A DNA stretch of 34,326 bases from JBEBGV01 sp040081265 (lineage in GTDB: Bacteria; Acidobacteriota; Vicinamibacteria; Vicinamibacterales; UBA2999): the NCBI GenBank assembly GCA_040081265.1, contig JBEBGV010000051.1, positions 1 to 34,326 of the forward strand, written 5' to 3'. The notes below the pieces were generated by a model, which saw nothing but the letters and a program-made list of their open reading frames with translations, was not told where the DNA came from and made no database searches. A program made the translations under genes and the position numbers. Below, in pieces: positions 8,640 to 16,891 of this stretch (its first letter is position 1; the number at the start of each line of letters is the position of its first letter).

Positions 8640-9430
8640 GATCTCGGGTGGAACTCGTCGTAGATGGCACGCATGCGGTGCTCGAGCACGTGCGTATAGA
8701 TCTGCGTGGTGGACAGGTCGGCGTGGCCGAGCATCATCTGGATCGCCCGCAGATCGGCGCCGCGCTCAAGCAGGTGTGTGGCAAAGGAGTGCCTCAGCAT
8801 GTGTGGGCTCAGGGCGTGCGTGAGCTGCGCTCCCTGCGCATAACCCTTCAGAATCTTCCAGAAACCGACTCGACTCAGTCCCAGTCCGCCGCCTCGCGCG
8901 TTGACGAACACCCGCGAAGAGGTACGCCGACCGAGCAGCCTGGGCCGGGACTCCCTGATGTATCGACCCAGCCAGGCGCCGGCCTCGTCGCCTATGGGCA
9001 CCAGCCGCTCCTTGCTGCCCTTGCCTACGCATGTCACGTACGACGCTTCGAGGTGAAGATCGGCCGGTCTGAGGGTGATCAGTTCCGAGACCCGTAAGCC
9101 AGTCGCGTACATCACTTCAATGGCAGCCCGGTCGCGCAGGCCCCTGGCGGAGGTGACGTCGGGCTGGGCAATGAGCCGGTCCACTTCCTCCACCGACAGG
9201 TAACGAGGCAGCGTCTTCCACGCGCGGGGCGGGCGCAGGTCCTCGGCCGGACTCGCGGTGAGTCGACCTTCGATGAGCAGGTAACGGTAGAATCCTCTGT
9301 AGCAGGCAATGGCCCGCGCGACCGAGCGTGGCGAGCGTCCTTCGCCCATCTGCGACCTGATGAAGGCCTCCAGGTCCTGCCTGGTGAGGACGTCCGGGGA
9401 CACTCCACGTGACTCGGCGTAGACCGACAA
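8636..9430 (-). CDS. xerD: XerD-type tyrosine recombinase (true start probably upstream, near 9532)
   Basis: This is a site-specific tyrosine recombinase closely matching XerD. The catalytic set is visible: Arg in YATGLRVSEL, Lys in GKGSKERLVPI, HMLRH (HxxR), the LGHADLST His, and the IYTHV Tyr nucleophile. XerC/XerD resolve chromosome dimers at dif, and a dif-like site lies about 6 kb away. The first conventional start is TTG at 9430. The frame stays open to 9559, and 9431-9532 encodes XerD-like sequence (IPETAAVDAFITHL, then VERRLAPNSVESYARDL) that completes the core-binding domain. The extended protein would be close to the 298 residues of E. coli XerD. No ATG, GTG or TTG occurs in that extension. 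It is divergent from murQ and coupled to the downstream PHP gene. Confidence 0.9.
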   Translation of the reverse strand: MSVYAESRGVSPDVLTRQDLEAFIRSQMGEGRSPRSVARAIACYRGFYRYLLIEGRLTASPAEDLRPPRAWKTLPRYLSVEEVDRLIAQPDVTSARGLRDRAAIEVMYATGLRVSELITLRPADLHLEASYVTCVGKGSKERLVPIGDEAGAWLGRYIRESRPRLLGRRTSSRVFVNARGGGLGLSRVGFWKILKGYAQGAQLTHALSPHMLRHSFATHLLERGADLRAIQMMLGHADLSTTQIYTHVLEHRMRAIYDEFHPRS

Positions 9431-9534
9431 GCTGGCCAGGTCGCGGGCGTAGCTTTCGACAGAATTCGGCGCCAGCCGCCGCTCGACGGTCAGGTGGGTA
9501 ATGAAGGCGTCGACCGCGGCAGTCTCAGGGATTG

Positions 9535-9544
9535 TAAAATTATA
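9535..9544. promoter_or_regulatory. Overlapping divergent -10 elements of xerD and murQ
   Basis: The plus strand reads TAAAAT at 9535-9540, ending 6 nt before the murQ ATG (9547). The minus strand reads a perfect TATAAT at 9544-9539, ending 6 nt before an ATC codon at 9532-9530, where XerD homology begins. The hexamers share 2 bp, so only one could be occupied at a time. No convincing -35 box was found for either. Both transcripts would be leaderless. Confidence 0.4.
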
Positions 9545-9546
9545 AG

Positions 9547-10518
9547 ATGCCCGCGCGTTCTAAATGGCAGTCTCTGCCCACCGAAGCTATTAATCCTTCC
9601 ACCCTCGGCATCGACAAGCTCGGCGCCGATGACATCGTGGAGGTCATGATTGCCGAAGATCGCAAGATGCTCGCCGCCGTTCAGCGGGAGCGCGAGCGAA
9701 TCGCCGTCGGCATCGAGATGATCAGTACGGCGCTGCGCAAGGGTGGGCGCATCCTCTTCGTGGGGGCCGGCACGAGTGGGCGCCTGGGTATCCTCGAGTC
9801 CGCCGAGATGCCACCGACCTTCAGCACCGACCCGTTGCTCGTGCAGGCCATCATGGCGGGTGGACGGCAGGCCATCTTCAACGCCAAGGAAGACGTGGAG
9901 GACGACTTCGAAGAGGGCGCACGCGCGTTCATGCGACTCAGCCCGACTCGGCGTGACGTGGTCATCGGCGTATCAGCCAGCGGCATGACCCAGTTCGTAC
10001 GCGGCGCGCTCACCCGGGCCAGACGCGCCGGCGCGCGGACGATCTTCGTGACCTGCGATCCGGCCAACGAGATGCAGACCTTTGTCGATCTCGCCATTGC
10101 CCCGAGTGTTGGCGCCGAGGTCATCGCGGGCTCCACGCGCCTCAAGGCCGGCACCGCCACCAAGCTCGTGCTGAACATGTTGACCACCGGAGCAATGGTC
10201 CGCATCGGCAAGACCTACGGCAACCTGATGGTTGACGTGCAGACCGGGTCCGACAAACGCAAAGACCGGGCGCTGCGCATCCTGAACATCGTGACCGGCC
10301 TTGAATACGAAGATGCGGACAAGCTGCTCAAGCGCGCCCACCTGAACGTGAAGGCGGCGATTGTGATGCAGAAGACCGGCCTGCCCTACCCCAAGGCCCT
10401 GTCTCGCCTTCGCAAAGCCCACGATTCCATGCGCGAAGCCCTGGGCGAAGACATCGAGCCGCGCCTCAAAGGCATGCTGCAGGGCGTGGCCGAAGCGTCG
10501 GGCCACCGTCCAACCTAG
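9547..10518 (+). CDS. murQ: N-acetylmuramic acid 6-phosphate etherase MurQ
   Basis: This 323-residue SIS-domain protein matches MurQ. It has the family N terminus LPTEAINPSTLGIDKL, the sugar-phosphate binding and catalytic block FVGAGTSGRLGILESAEMPP, and the late motif TRLKAGTATKLVLNMLTTGAM. MurQ cleaves the D-lactyl ether of MurNAc-6-phosphate to GlcNAc-6-phosphate in the cytoplasm, the committed step in recycling MurNAc from peptidoglycan. No Shine-Dalgarno precedes the ATG. A -10-like TAAAAT lies only 6 nt upstream, so the mRNA may be leaderless. A serine hydrolase starts 8 bp after the stop and is presumably cotranscribed. Confidence 0.95.
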   Translation: MPARSKWQSLPTEAINPSTLGIDKLGADDIVEVMIAEDRKMLAAVQRERERIAVGIEMISTALRKGGRILFVGAGTSGRLGILESAEMPPTFSTDPLLVQAIMAGGRQAIFNAKEDVEDDFEEGARAFMRLSPTRRDVVIGVSASGMTQFVRGALTRARRAGARTIFVTCDPANEMQTFVDLAIAPSVGAEVIAGSTRLKAGTATKLVLNMLTTGAMVRIGKTYGNLMVDVQTGSDKRKDRALRILNIVTGLEYEDADKLLKRAHLNVKAAIVMQKTGLPYPKALSRLRKAHDSMREALGEDIEPRLKGMLQGVAEASGHRPT

Positions 10519-10526
10519 GCGTCCCG

Positions 10527-11573
10527 ATGTTCACCGCTGCCAGGCAGGCGCTCGAAGACGGACTCGCCGCGCGTGTCTTTCCGGCTGCAGTCGTCGAGGT
10601 CGGCACAACGACCGAGGTGCTCTGGTGCGAACCGTTCGGACGACTGACCTTCGCGCCGGACTCACCCGCCGTCAGCGACGACACCCTCTTCGACCTCGCC
10701 TCGCTCACCAAAGTGCTCGTCACCACGCCGCTGGCCATGCAGCAGCATGAGCAGGGCGTCATCGGCCTCGACGACCCTCTATCCCGTCATCTCCCGGCGT
10801 GGAGCGGCAGCGATCGAGCCATGGTCACCATTCGCGACCTGCTCTCACACTGCTCCGGCCTCCCCGCGCACAGGCCGTACTTCGAGCGCCTCTCCGGGCG
10901 CGCGGCGTTTGAGTCGGCCATATGCAGCGAAGCGCTGGACGTCGCACCACGGACGAGAGCGATCTACAGCGATCTCGGCTTCATCCTGTTGGGATTCCTC
11001 CTGGCCCGCGAGGGCGATCTCGACCGGCGGTTAGCGACGCTGCTGGCGCAGATGAGCGTGGCAGAACCGCTGCTGTTCGGCGTGCCGCACCAGTGGCGGC
11101 GACGAGTAGCCCCGACTGCTGAAGACTCGTGGCGAGGGCGCCTGCTCGTGGGTGAGGTTGACGATCAGAACGCGGCCGCGCTCGGCGGCGTGTGCGGCCA
11201 CGCCGGGCTCTTTGGCACCGCCGCGGCGGTCGGCGCGTGCGCGCGCCACCTGCTGCAGGTGCTCGACGGGCGCACCGGTGCCTTCACCCGCACGACGCTG
11301 AACACCTTCATCACAAGACGGGCGGACATTCCGGACAGCTCTCGCGCCCTGGGCTGGGACACGATGCTCCCGACCTCGTCGTGTGGCACCGCAATGTCAC
11401 CGAGTGCCATCGGTCACACGGGGTTCACCGGGACGTCGCTGTGGATCGATCTCGAAAGGGGCGTGTATGTGACGCTGCTGACCAACCGCGTGCATCCTGA
11501 TCGCGTCGATCGCGGCATCCAGCAGGTGCGGCGCCGCGTACACGACGCGATCATGCGGACGCTGGCGCGCTAG
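10527..11573 (+). CDS. Beta-lactamase-fold serine hydrolase, probable muropeptide recycling enzyme
   Basis: This 348-residue protein has class C beta-lactamase/PBP-like motifs: Ser59-x-x-Lys62 (SLTK), the Tyr147-Ser-Asp triad equivalent to YxN, and His297-Thr-Gly as the KTG-like box. No signal peptide is seen, so it is probably cytoplasmic. It starts 8 bp after murQ. In Bacillus subtilis the murQ operon includes AmiE, a beta-lactamase-family N-acetylmuramyl-L-alanine amidase, so a similar role in releasing peptide from MurNAc is a reasonable inference. Esterase or peptidase activity is equally compatible with the fold. Its TAG shares the palindromic CTAG (11570-11573) with the stop of the convergent pseudopilin-like gene. 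Confidence 0.8.
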   Translation: MFTAARQALEDGLAARVFPAAVVEVGTTTEVLWCEPFGRLTFAPDSPAVSDDTLFDLASLTKVLVTTPLAMQQHEQGVIGLDDPLSRHLPAWSGSDRAMVTIRDLLSHCSGLPAHRPYFERLSGRAAFESAICSEALDVAPRTRAIYSDLGFILLGFLLAREGDLDRRLATLLAQMSVAEPLLFGVPHQWRRRVAPTAEDSWRGRLLVGEVDDQNAAALGGVCGHAGLFGTAAAVGACARHLLQVLDGRTGAFTRTTLNTFITRRADIPDSSRALGWDTMLPTSSCGTAMSPSAIGHTGFTGTSLWIDLERGVYVTLLTNRVHPDRVDRGIQQVRRRVHDAIMRTLAR

Positions 11574-12334
11574 GGTCGCCCGCCCCGTGGCCCGCCGCCG
11601 AAGGGCTGATTCCCGTCGCCACCGAACGGCTGCACTGCCCCGCCTCGGCCTCGTCCGCCTCCAGGCTGCAAGCCGCCGCCCCGTGCACCAGGTCCAGCGA
11701 CGCCCCCGTTGGGCGTCTGGCCACCGGTGGGAGCACCAGCCCGTGTGTTCGCCTGTAACGCGACAAACGCCCACTCGTTGTACTTCGTACGTCCGTTGTA
11801 TTCGCGGAGGGACTTCGCGTCGCTCTTGCTGTAGACGCCCATGATGCCGGCGCGCCCGCCGAGCGGTGTGGCCGCCAGGCCTGCCGGCTGTGTCGCGGGG
11901 GCACCGGCGCCACCAGCGCGCGGTGCTGTACCCGTGCCCGCCGCCCCGCCCCGGCCCTGTTGCCCGCTCGGATCGTTGGTGCCCTGGCCCTGCGTCTGGC
12001 CGACCAGGAGTAACTGGAAGTCGCTATCGGTGATCGGATCCTTGTACTTCTTGCGCAGGAACTTCTGATCGATCAGGAGATCAACATTCGGGGGGAAGGC
12101 GTTGGCAAACTTGCGCTGGAACAGCGTGATCGCCCTCGCATACTGCTGCCCGCGGAAGACCAGCTCCGCTTCACGCTCACGCTGCGCGGCGGTTCGCCAG
12201 GTCGGCAAGGCCACGCTCATCATGACCGCCATGACGCTGAGGCCGACGAGCAGCGCGACCATCGCATATCCATCGGCGCCGTCGCGATGGCGAGGGCGCC
12301 GATGGCTGACTGCCAGGTCGCACCGGGTCGTCAC
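11570..12334 (-). CDS. Atypical pseudopilin-like protein, Gly-rich, lacking Glu5
   Basis: This 254-residue protein has a basic leader and then Gly22-Tyr23, followed by the hydrophobic helix AMVALLVGLSVMAVMMSVALP and an amphipathic segment with AAQREREAELVFRG. That is the layout of type II/IV prepilins, but the +5 position is Ala rather than the usual Glu, a trait known in GspK-type minor pseudopilins. Residues 60-95 (ITLFQRKFANAFPPNVDLLID) resemble pseudopilin soluble domains. The rest contains two low-complexity stretches rich in Gly, Pro, Gln and Ala flanking YNGRTKYNEWAFVALQ. The start is GTG with GAGG about 8 nt upstream. It is the last gene of the secretion operon and may be a tip or minor pseudopilin. 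Confidence 0.65.
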   Translation of the reverse strand: MTTRCDLAVSHRRPRHRDGADGYAMVALLVGLSVMAVMMSVALPTWRTAAQREREAELVFRGQQYARAITLFQRKFANAFPPNVDLLIDQKFLRKKYKDPITDSDFQLLLVGQTQGQGTNDPSGQQGRGGAAGTGTAPRAGGAGAPATQPAGLAATPLGGRAGIMGVYSKSDAKSLREYNGRTKYNEWAFVALQANTRAGAPTGGQTPNGGVAGPGARGGGLQPGGGRGRGGAVQPFGGDGNQPFGGGPRGGRP

Positions 12335-12343
12335 GTTACATCC

Positions 12344-13579
12344 TCAGGGGACCGTGACGATGGCGGTGCCGACCGTGTCGACGCCCGTCCCATCCGTCAG
12401 GATCGCCCGGACCGTATAGGTTCCGGCGGCCGCGTACTGGTGACTGACTGGCGTGGCGGCTGTGACCGCGCCCAGCGACACCTCGGTGCCGTCGCCAAAG
12501 TCGATCTTCACGTTGCGGATGCCCGCGCCTCCGCTCGGCGGGGTCACCAGGAAGACCGAGGGTGCGCCGGTGATGGTCGAGCCGGCACTGGTCACCGCGA
12601 TGGTCGGCGAGGGACGGGCTGACACCACGACCGTGGTCGTGTTGGTGAACGTGTCGCCGTTGTCGGTGGCTGTTGCGATGATGGCGTAACTGCCCGACTC
12701 GCTGTAGACATGGGTCACCCGGCGCTCGGTCGCCACGATTCCGAGGTCGCTCTCAGTGCCGTCACCCCACGCAATCACGACCTTCGGAGCGGTCCCGTCC
12801 GCCGGGGTCACTGTCAGTGTCGTCGGCTGGCCGGCAATCGCCGAGCCCGCCGAGAGCGTCACGGTTGCGGGCAGGAAGAGCTTGACGGTTACCGAGGCCG
12901 TACGTCCTCCCACCGTCGCTGTCACGATGGTCTCGCGGTTGGTTGTCAGCTGCACCCGCGCCTCGCCGAACGAGTTGGTCATCGCGCTCCCGGCGCTGAG
13001 CGTACCGCGGTCGCTCGAGAACGCCACGTTGACGCCGCTGAGTGCACCGTTGTTCGCGTCGACCGCGGTGGCGATGATCTCCACCGTCCCACCGGCCACG
13101 GGCACGGTCGCCGGATTGGCGCGGATCGAGAGACCGCCCTCGCCCACGCCGCCAGAGCCGACGGCGATTGACAACTTGTTGGTGGGCGTCGTGCCGGTGC
13201 CGCCGCTTGCCGATCCGGACACAGCCCGGACCTCAGCCACTCCAGACGCGCCGTCACCGAACAGCGTCGTGGTGGCCACGCCGTTACGCGTCTGGGCTTC
13301 GACCGGATCGAGTCGGCCGAGGGTGGTCGTAAAGCGCACCGTCGTCCCGTTCTGCACCGGCGTCCCGGCGGACTCGAGGACCATCGCCTGGACCTGCGTG
13401 CTGCCGCCACTCGCAATGACCATCGCACCGGCAGTCATGCTGAGGGTGGAATTGCTCGGGGCCAGCAACTGCGCCTTGTCACACGCGCTCAGGGCGAGCG
13501 TTCCCGCGGCGACCAGCGCCAGCAGGGCACGCGCGCGCACCGGGCGCGCACGGTTCAGCAATCTCTTCAACATCGTCAT
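12344..13579 (-). CDS. Lipoprotein with Big-1-like Ig domain and two PKD domains
   Basis: This 411-residue protein has a signal peptide ending in lipobox LSAC (Cys33), so it is a predicted lipoprotein. Residues ~45-150 and ~160-250 resemble bacterial Ig-like (Big-1/invasin type) repeats, with GTTVRFTTTLGRLDP and NVAFSSDRGTLSAGSAMTNSFGEARVQL. Two PKD-type domains follow, each with a WGDGTE or FGDGTE signature and VTHVYSESGSYAI or VSHQYAAAGTYTV. The ATG at 13579 overlaps the upstream pseudopilin stop (ATGA), so it belongs to the pilus/secretion operon. Such domains usually mediate extracellular protein or glycan contacts. A role as surface cargo, outer-membrane anchor or pseudopilus accessory factor is inferred from position only. 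Confidence 0.8.
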   Translation of the reverse strand: MTMLKRLLNRARPVRARALLALVAAGTLALSACDKAQLLAPSNSTLSMTAGAMVIASGGSTQVQAMVLESAGTPVQNGTTVRFTTTLGRLDPVEAQTRNGVATTTLFGDGASGVAEVRAVSGSASGGTGTTPTNKLSIAVGSGGVGEGGLSIRANPATVPVAGGTVEIIATAVDANNGALSGVNVAFSSDRGTLSAGSAMTNSFGEARVQLTTNRETIVTATVGGRTASVTVKLFLPATVTLSAGSAIAGQPTTLTVTPADGTAPKVVIAWGDGTESDLGIVATERRVTHVYSESGSYAIIATATDNGDTFTNTTTVVVSARPSPTIAVTSAGSTITGAPSVFLVTPPSGGAGIRNVKIDFGDGTEVSLGAVTAATPVSHQYAAAGTYTVRAILTDGTGVDTVGTAIVTVP

Positions 13580-14016
13580 TCCCACTCCGCGTAGCTCGTG
13601 CCGTCGAGTCCAGACTGTTCCGCACCGCTCTTGACGTTGTAGATCCCCGGGGACGCCGCCGCGTTCCCGGGCTCTGGCTCCGCCAGCTCCGTCTGCCACG
13701 TGTCTGCCGAATTGGTGAACGGGTCCACCGGGATGGCCCGCAGGTATTTTTCGCTCACCAGATCCTCGAGTGACGCCGGGTACCGGTTCTTGTCGGCATA
13801 GTACTGATCGATCGCATCCCGCATGCGGAAGAGGTCTTCCTTCAGCACGGCCTCTTTGGCGCGCGTGACGCTGTTGCCATAGACCGTCAGCCCGATGCTG
13901 GCCAGCACGACGATGAGCGACATGACCACCATCAGCTCGATCAGCGTGAAGCCCGCCATCGGCCGCCGAACGATCTGCCCGACCGTGCACGCGCGCGCTC
14001 GACATGACCTCACCAT
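13576..14016 (-). CDS. GspG-type major pseudopilin/prepilin (copy A)
   Basis: This 146-residue prepilin has a 22-residue basic leader ending Gly22. The class III cleavage motif follows, G^FTLIELMVVMSLIVVL, with Glu at +5, and then the alpha-helical stalk. The soluble part keeps GspG features: MRDAIDQYYADKNRYPASLEDLV, AIPVDPFTNS and a C-terminal DGTSYAEWE. The start ATG shares one base with the TAA stop of the upstream pseudopilin gene, indicating coupling. It probably builds the pseudopilus of the system encoded here, after cleavage by a prepilin peptidase not present in the window. Confidence 0.88.
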   Translation of the reverse strand: MVRSCRARACTVGQIVRRPMAGFTLIELMVVMSLIVVLASIGLTVYGNSVTRAKEAVLKEDLFRMRDAIDQYYADKNRYPASLEDLVSEKYLRAIPVDPFTNSADTWQTELAEPEPGNAAASPGIYNVKSGAEQSGLDGTSYAEWE

Positions 14017-14483
14017 TACCAGTCTCGGTACTTCGTGCCGTCCAGCGCAGTCCCATCGCTGGTGGTGCGGACGTCGAACACACTGCCGCCGCCCCAGCTG
14101 GTGGCGTCCGGGCGATCGGCGTACGACCGCAGTCCCCACTCGGTGCTGCTGGTCATCGGATCGACCGGGATGCGGCGCAGGAATTTCAGCTTGCGTCCTG
14201 ACGCATCGTTGACGACCGAGATGCCGTCGACCAGCGTCTTGAGGTCGGGCGGGTACCCTTCACTGCCCGGCTCGAGATCCGACGCCGCGATCTGTCCCTG
14301 ATCCACGGCATCCTTGAAGCGATCGATGGCCGTCCGCATTTCGCGGAGGTCACGCCTCAACTCCGCCTCGCGCTGCCGCTGCGACGTCACCCGCGCCAGG
14401 GGCATCACCGCCGACGCCAGAACCACCAGGATCGTCGTCACGACGAGGAGTTCGACGAACGTATACCCGCGATTGCTCCTCAC
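14016..14483 (-). CDS. GspG-type pseudopilin/prepilin (copy B)
   Basis: This 155-residue prepilin has a very short leader (MRSNRG) and the cleavage motif G^YTFVELLVVTTILVVL with Glu at +5. The stalk contains SQRQREAELRRDLREMRTAIDRF. The GspG-like soluble segment includes YPPDLKTLVDG, FLRRIPVDPMT and a C-terminal DGTKYRDW. It is homologous to the next gene, and the two share the IPVDP and DGTxY signatures, so the pair probably arose by duplication. The GTG start overlaps the secretin stop (GTGA). Confidence 0.88.
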   Translation of the reverse strand: MRSNRGYTFVELLVVTTILVVLASAVMPLARVTSQRQREAELRRDLREMRTAIDRFKDAVDQGQIAASDLEPGSEGYPPDLKTLVDGISVVNDASGRKLKFLRRIPVDPMTSSTEWGLRSYADRPDATSWGGGSVFDVRTTSDGTALDGTKYRDW

Positions 14484-16891
14484 CGGATCGTCACCGCCGG
14501 AGACGTGGGGAACTGCAGCGACACGTTCGCACCACCAGGTGCATTCCCGCTGCCGGCAATGGTCAGGTTGGCCGGTCCCGGTGCGATCGCGTCGAACAGG
14601 ATCGCGCTCAGCAGGCCCGTGCCTGCCACGCCCGTGGAATCGTTGGTGCGGACGACGGCAATGTCGACGCGGCCCGTCGCTGCGTCAACCTGCTGTGTGA
14701 ACGTGGCGTTGGCGCCACCGGCACGCATGAAACTGCCTTCCTGCACGGTGCGCACACGAAGCACCGCCGGGTTGTAGGTCAGCGACAGGGCGACGCCTGA
14801 CAGCCGCGACGCGTCAGTCGCCGAGATCGCGACCGTGTACGGGCCGCCACCGACCCGGAACTCGTTGCCCGGCGGCGTAAGCATCACCGTCGCCCCGCCG
14901 GTCACCGTTCGAACAGGCGGCGCCGCGGGAGCCGGCGCGCCGGCAATCGGCGTGACAGGAGTCGTGGCCGGGGTGGCCGGTGCGCCCGCCGGGCCGCCCG
15001 GAGCCGGCGCAACCGGAGCCGCAGGCGTGGTCGTCGCAGGACGCGGAGCCGTGGGGCCCTGCGGAGCAACGCCGGCCGCCGGAGCGCCGTTCGGCGCGGG
15101 CACCGCATCAGCCTCGGCCGGTGCGGAAATCAGTGGCGGCGGCCCTCCGAGGCCGATGTTCTGCTGCGTGCCGATGAAGATCGGGCTCAGGTCGCTCTGC
15201 GTCAGATCCTTGGTCCGGACGATGCGCGGCGTCAGCAGCATCACGATGTCGGTCTGATCGACAGACGTATCGTTGGAGGCGAACAGCTTGCTCAGCACCG
15301 GGAGCCGAATCAGGCCCGGCAGGCCGCGCAGGCTCTTGCGGTCCTGCTCGCGCAGGAGGCCCGCCAGCAGGTTCGACTCGCCGTCGCGCAGACGCAGGCG
15401 CGTGTTCACGCGGCGGGTGCCAAATGACGGCAGATTCTGTCCGGCGATGTTGACGTCCCCACCCCGCGTGCTGTTCTCAACCAGCATGTCGAGGATGATG
15501 TCGCCTTCGGGGGTCACCGTCGGGGTCATCTCGATGATGATGCCGACCGTCTTGTAGTTGAAGGAGGTCAGCGGGTTGGTGTTGGTGCCGCCCTGAGCAA
15601 TCGGTGTGAACACGGTTGCCGGAACGGGAATTTCATCACCCAGGTTGAGCGTGATCTTCTGACCCTCCGAGCCACGCAGCTGCGGCTTGGCCATCAGCTT
15701 GGTTTCAGAGTCGGTCTCGAGGAAGCGCACGACCGCAGACGGCACCGCCATGTAGAAGTCCGCCGTCGAGATGCCCCGCGTGATCGTGTTCAGGTTGAAC
15801 GGGCTCGGACCGAAGGTCGATGACGCCGTGGTGCCGCTGCCGCTCGAACCGCGTGCGTCGGCCTCGGGCGAGAACACACCGGTCAGCGAGTAGTCCGACA
15901 GGTTCAGCCCGAACGTCTTGGCGCGCGTGCGGTTGATCTCGAGCACCTCGACATCGATTACCACCTCCGCCCGCGGATTGTCGTTGGTCTCGATGATCTT
16001 CTCGATGATGGCCGCGACGGCCGTTGTGGCCCGGATGGTGATCGTGTTCGAGGTCTTGTTGGCGGCGATCTGCGGCTGCACCGCCATTGCCGGCACCCGG
16101 ATGACGGTGTTGATCAGCTGCGCGAGTTCGGTCGCATCAGCGTTGGAGACGAAGAAGGTGCGGATGACCTGCTCCTCGTACTGCGCTCGCTTCTGCGCGT
16201 TGTCGGGAATCACCATGATGGTCCGGTCGTTGACCACCTTGTAGAAGAGCTGCTGCGAGGACAGGAGCTGATTGAGCGCCTGCTCCAGTGACACGCCGTC
16301 GAGCTGCACGGTGACGGGACGATCCTGATACGTCTGCTCGTAGGTGACGTTGATGCCCATCGCCATCCCGAGGAAGTTCAGGACGTCACGCATGCTCGAG
16401 TTCTGGAACCGCAGGCCCGGCACCGGCTCGTTGGCGGCCACGAGCACCGGCAACGTTGTCTGGCGCGCACGATCGCGGAGCTGGCTGATGTTGGACCGTG
16501 CCTGCCCGGCTTCCGCCTGGTCGCGCATCTGCCGCTCGAGCTCGAGCACCTTGCCGGCGACCTGCCGATTCGGGGGGTCGAACTGACTCGCCTGGCGGTA
16601 CTCGCGCAGCGCCTCATCGATCTGTCCGCGCGCTTCGAGAATGCGTGCCTTGTCGAGATGCTCGCGTGAGGCGCTGACCATGGCGCGTTCGAGCGCCACC
16701 TTGTAGTCTGCCCGCCGGGGTTCCTTCTGCACCGCCTGCCGGTAGTACTCGACGGCCGTGTCCCATTCCCCCGCCCGTGCAGCGCCGTTCCCGCGGTTGT
16801 AGGCACGTCCTGCGGACGCGCACCCAGCCGCGATGGCGCAGGACAGTACGACTACAACCAGCTTCGACACACGCATATCACCCCGCATCAT
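14480..16891 (-). CDS. Lipoprotein secretin (GspD/PilQ type) with N-terminal TPRs and C-terminal cohesin domain
   Basis: This 803-residue protein would form the outer-membrane secretin channel. In order it shows: a lipoprotein signal ending AAGC, two or three TPR-like repeats (about residues 30-115), an STN/N0 domain (about 160-235, VPGLRFQNSSMRDVLNFLG), an N1-type secretin_N domain (about 245-320), the secretin core (to about residue 555, ending DIVMLLTPRIVR), a Pro/Ala-rich linker (about 580-665), and a cohesin-like domain (about 677-803; GVALSLTYNPAVLRVRTVQEG, GTGLLSAILFDA). TPR lipoproteins such as PilF/Tgl act as secretin pilotins, so the fused lipid-TPR unit may be a built-in pilotin (inference). 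ATG at 16891 overlaps the upstream stop (ATGA). ATG at 16876, after GGGGTGAT, is an alternative start. Confidence 0.9.
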   Translation of the reverse strand: MMRGDMRVSKLVVVVLSCAIAAGCASAGRAYNRGNGAARAGEWDTAVEYYRQAVQKEPRRADYKVALERAMVSASREHLDKARILEARGQIDEALREYRQASQFDPPNRQVAGKVLELERQMRDQAEAGQARSNISQLRDRARQTTLPVLVAANEPVPGLRFQNSSMRDVLNFLGMAMGINVTYEQTYQDRPVTVQLDGVSLEQALNQLLSSQQLFYKVVNDRTIMVIPDNAQKRAQYEEQVIRTFFVSNADATELAQLINTVIRVPAMAVQPQIAANKTSNTITIRATTAVAAIIEKIIETNDNPRAEVVIDVEVLEINRTRAKTFGLNLSDYSLTGVFSPEADARGSSGSGTTASSTFGPSPFNLNTITRGISTADFYMAVPSAVVRFLETDSETKLMAKPQLRGSEGQKITLNLGDEIPVPATVFTPIAQGGTNTNPLTSFNYKTVGIIIEMTPTVTPEGDIILDMLVENSTRGGDVNIAGQNLPSFGTRRVNTRLRLRDGESNLLAGLLREQDRKSLRGLPGLIRLPVLSKLFASNDTSVDQTDIVMLLTPRIVRTKDLTQSDLSPIFIGTQQNIGLGGPPPLISAPAEADAVPAPNGAPAAGVAPQGPTAPRPATTTPAAPVAPAPGGPAGAPATPATTPVTPIAGAPAPAAPPVRTVTGGATVMLTPPGNEFRVGGGPYTVAISATDASRLSGVALSLTYNPAVLRVRTVQEGSFMRAGGANATFTQQVDAATGRVDIAVVRTNDSTGVAGTGLLSAILFDAIAPGPANLTIAGSGNAPGGANVSLQFPTSPAVTIR

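Noticed and set aside
12756..13634. Plus-strand open frame opposite the PKD lipoprotein
   Set aside because: Third-position GC bias makes antisense frames stay open. The sense frame has a signal peptide and domain motifs; the antisense has none.
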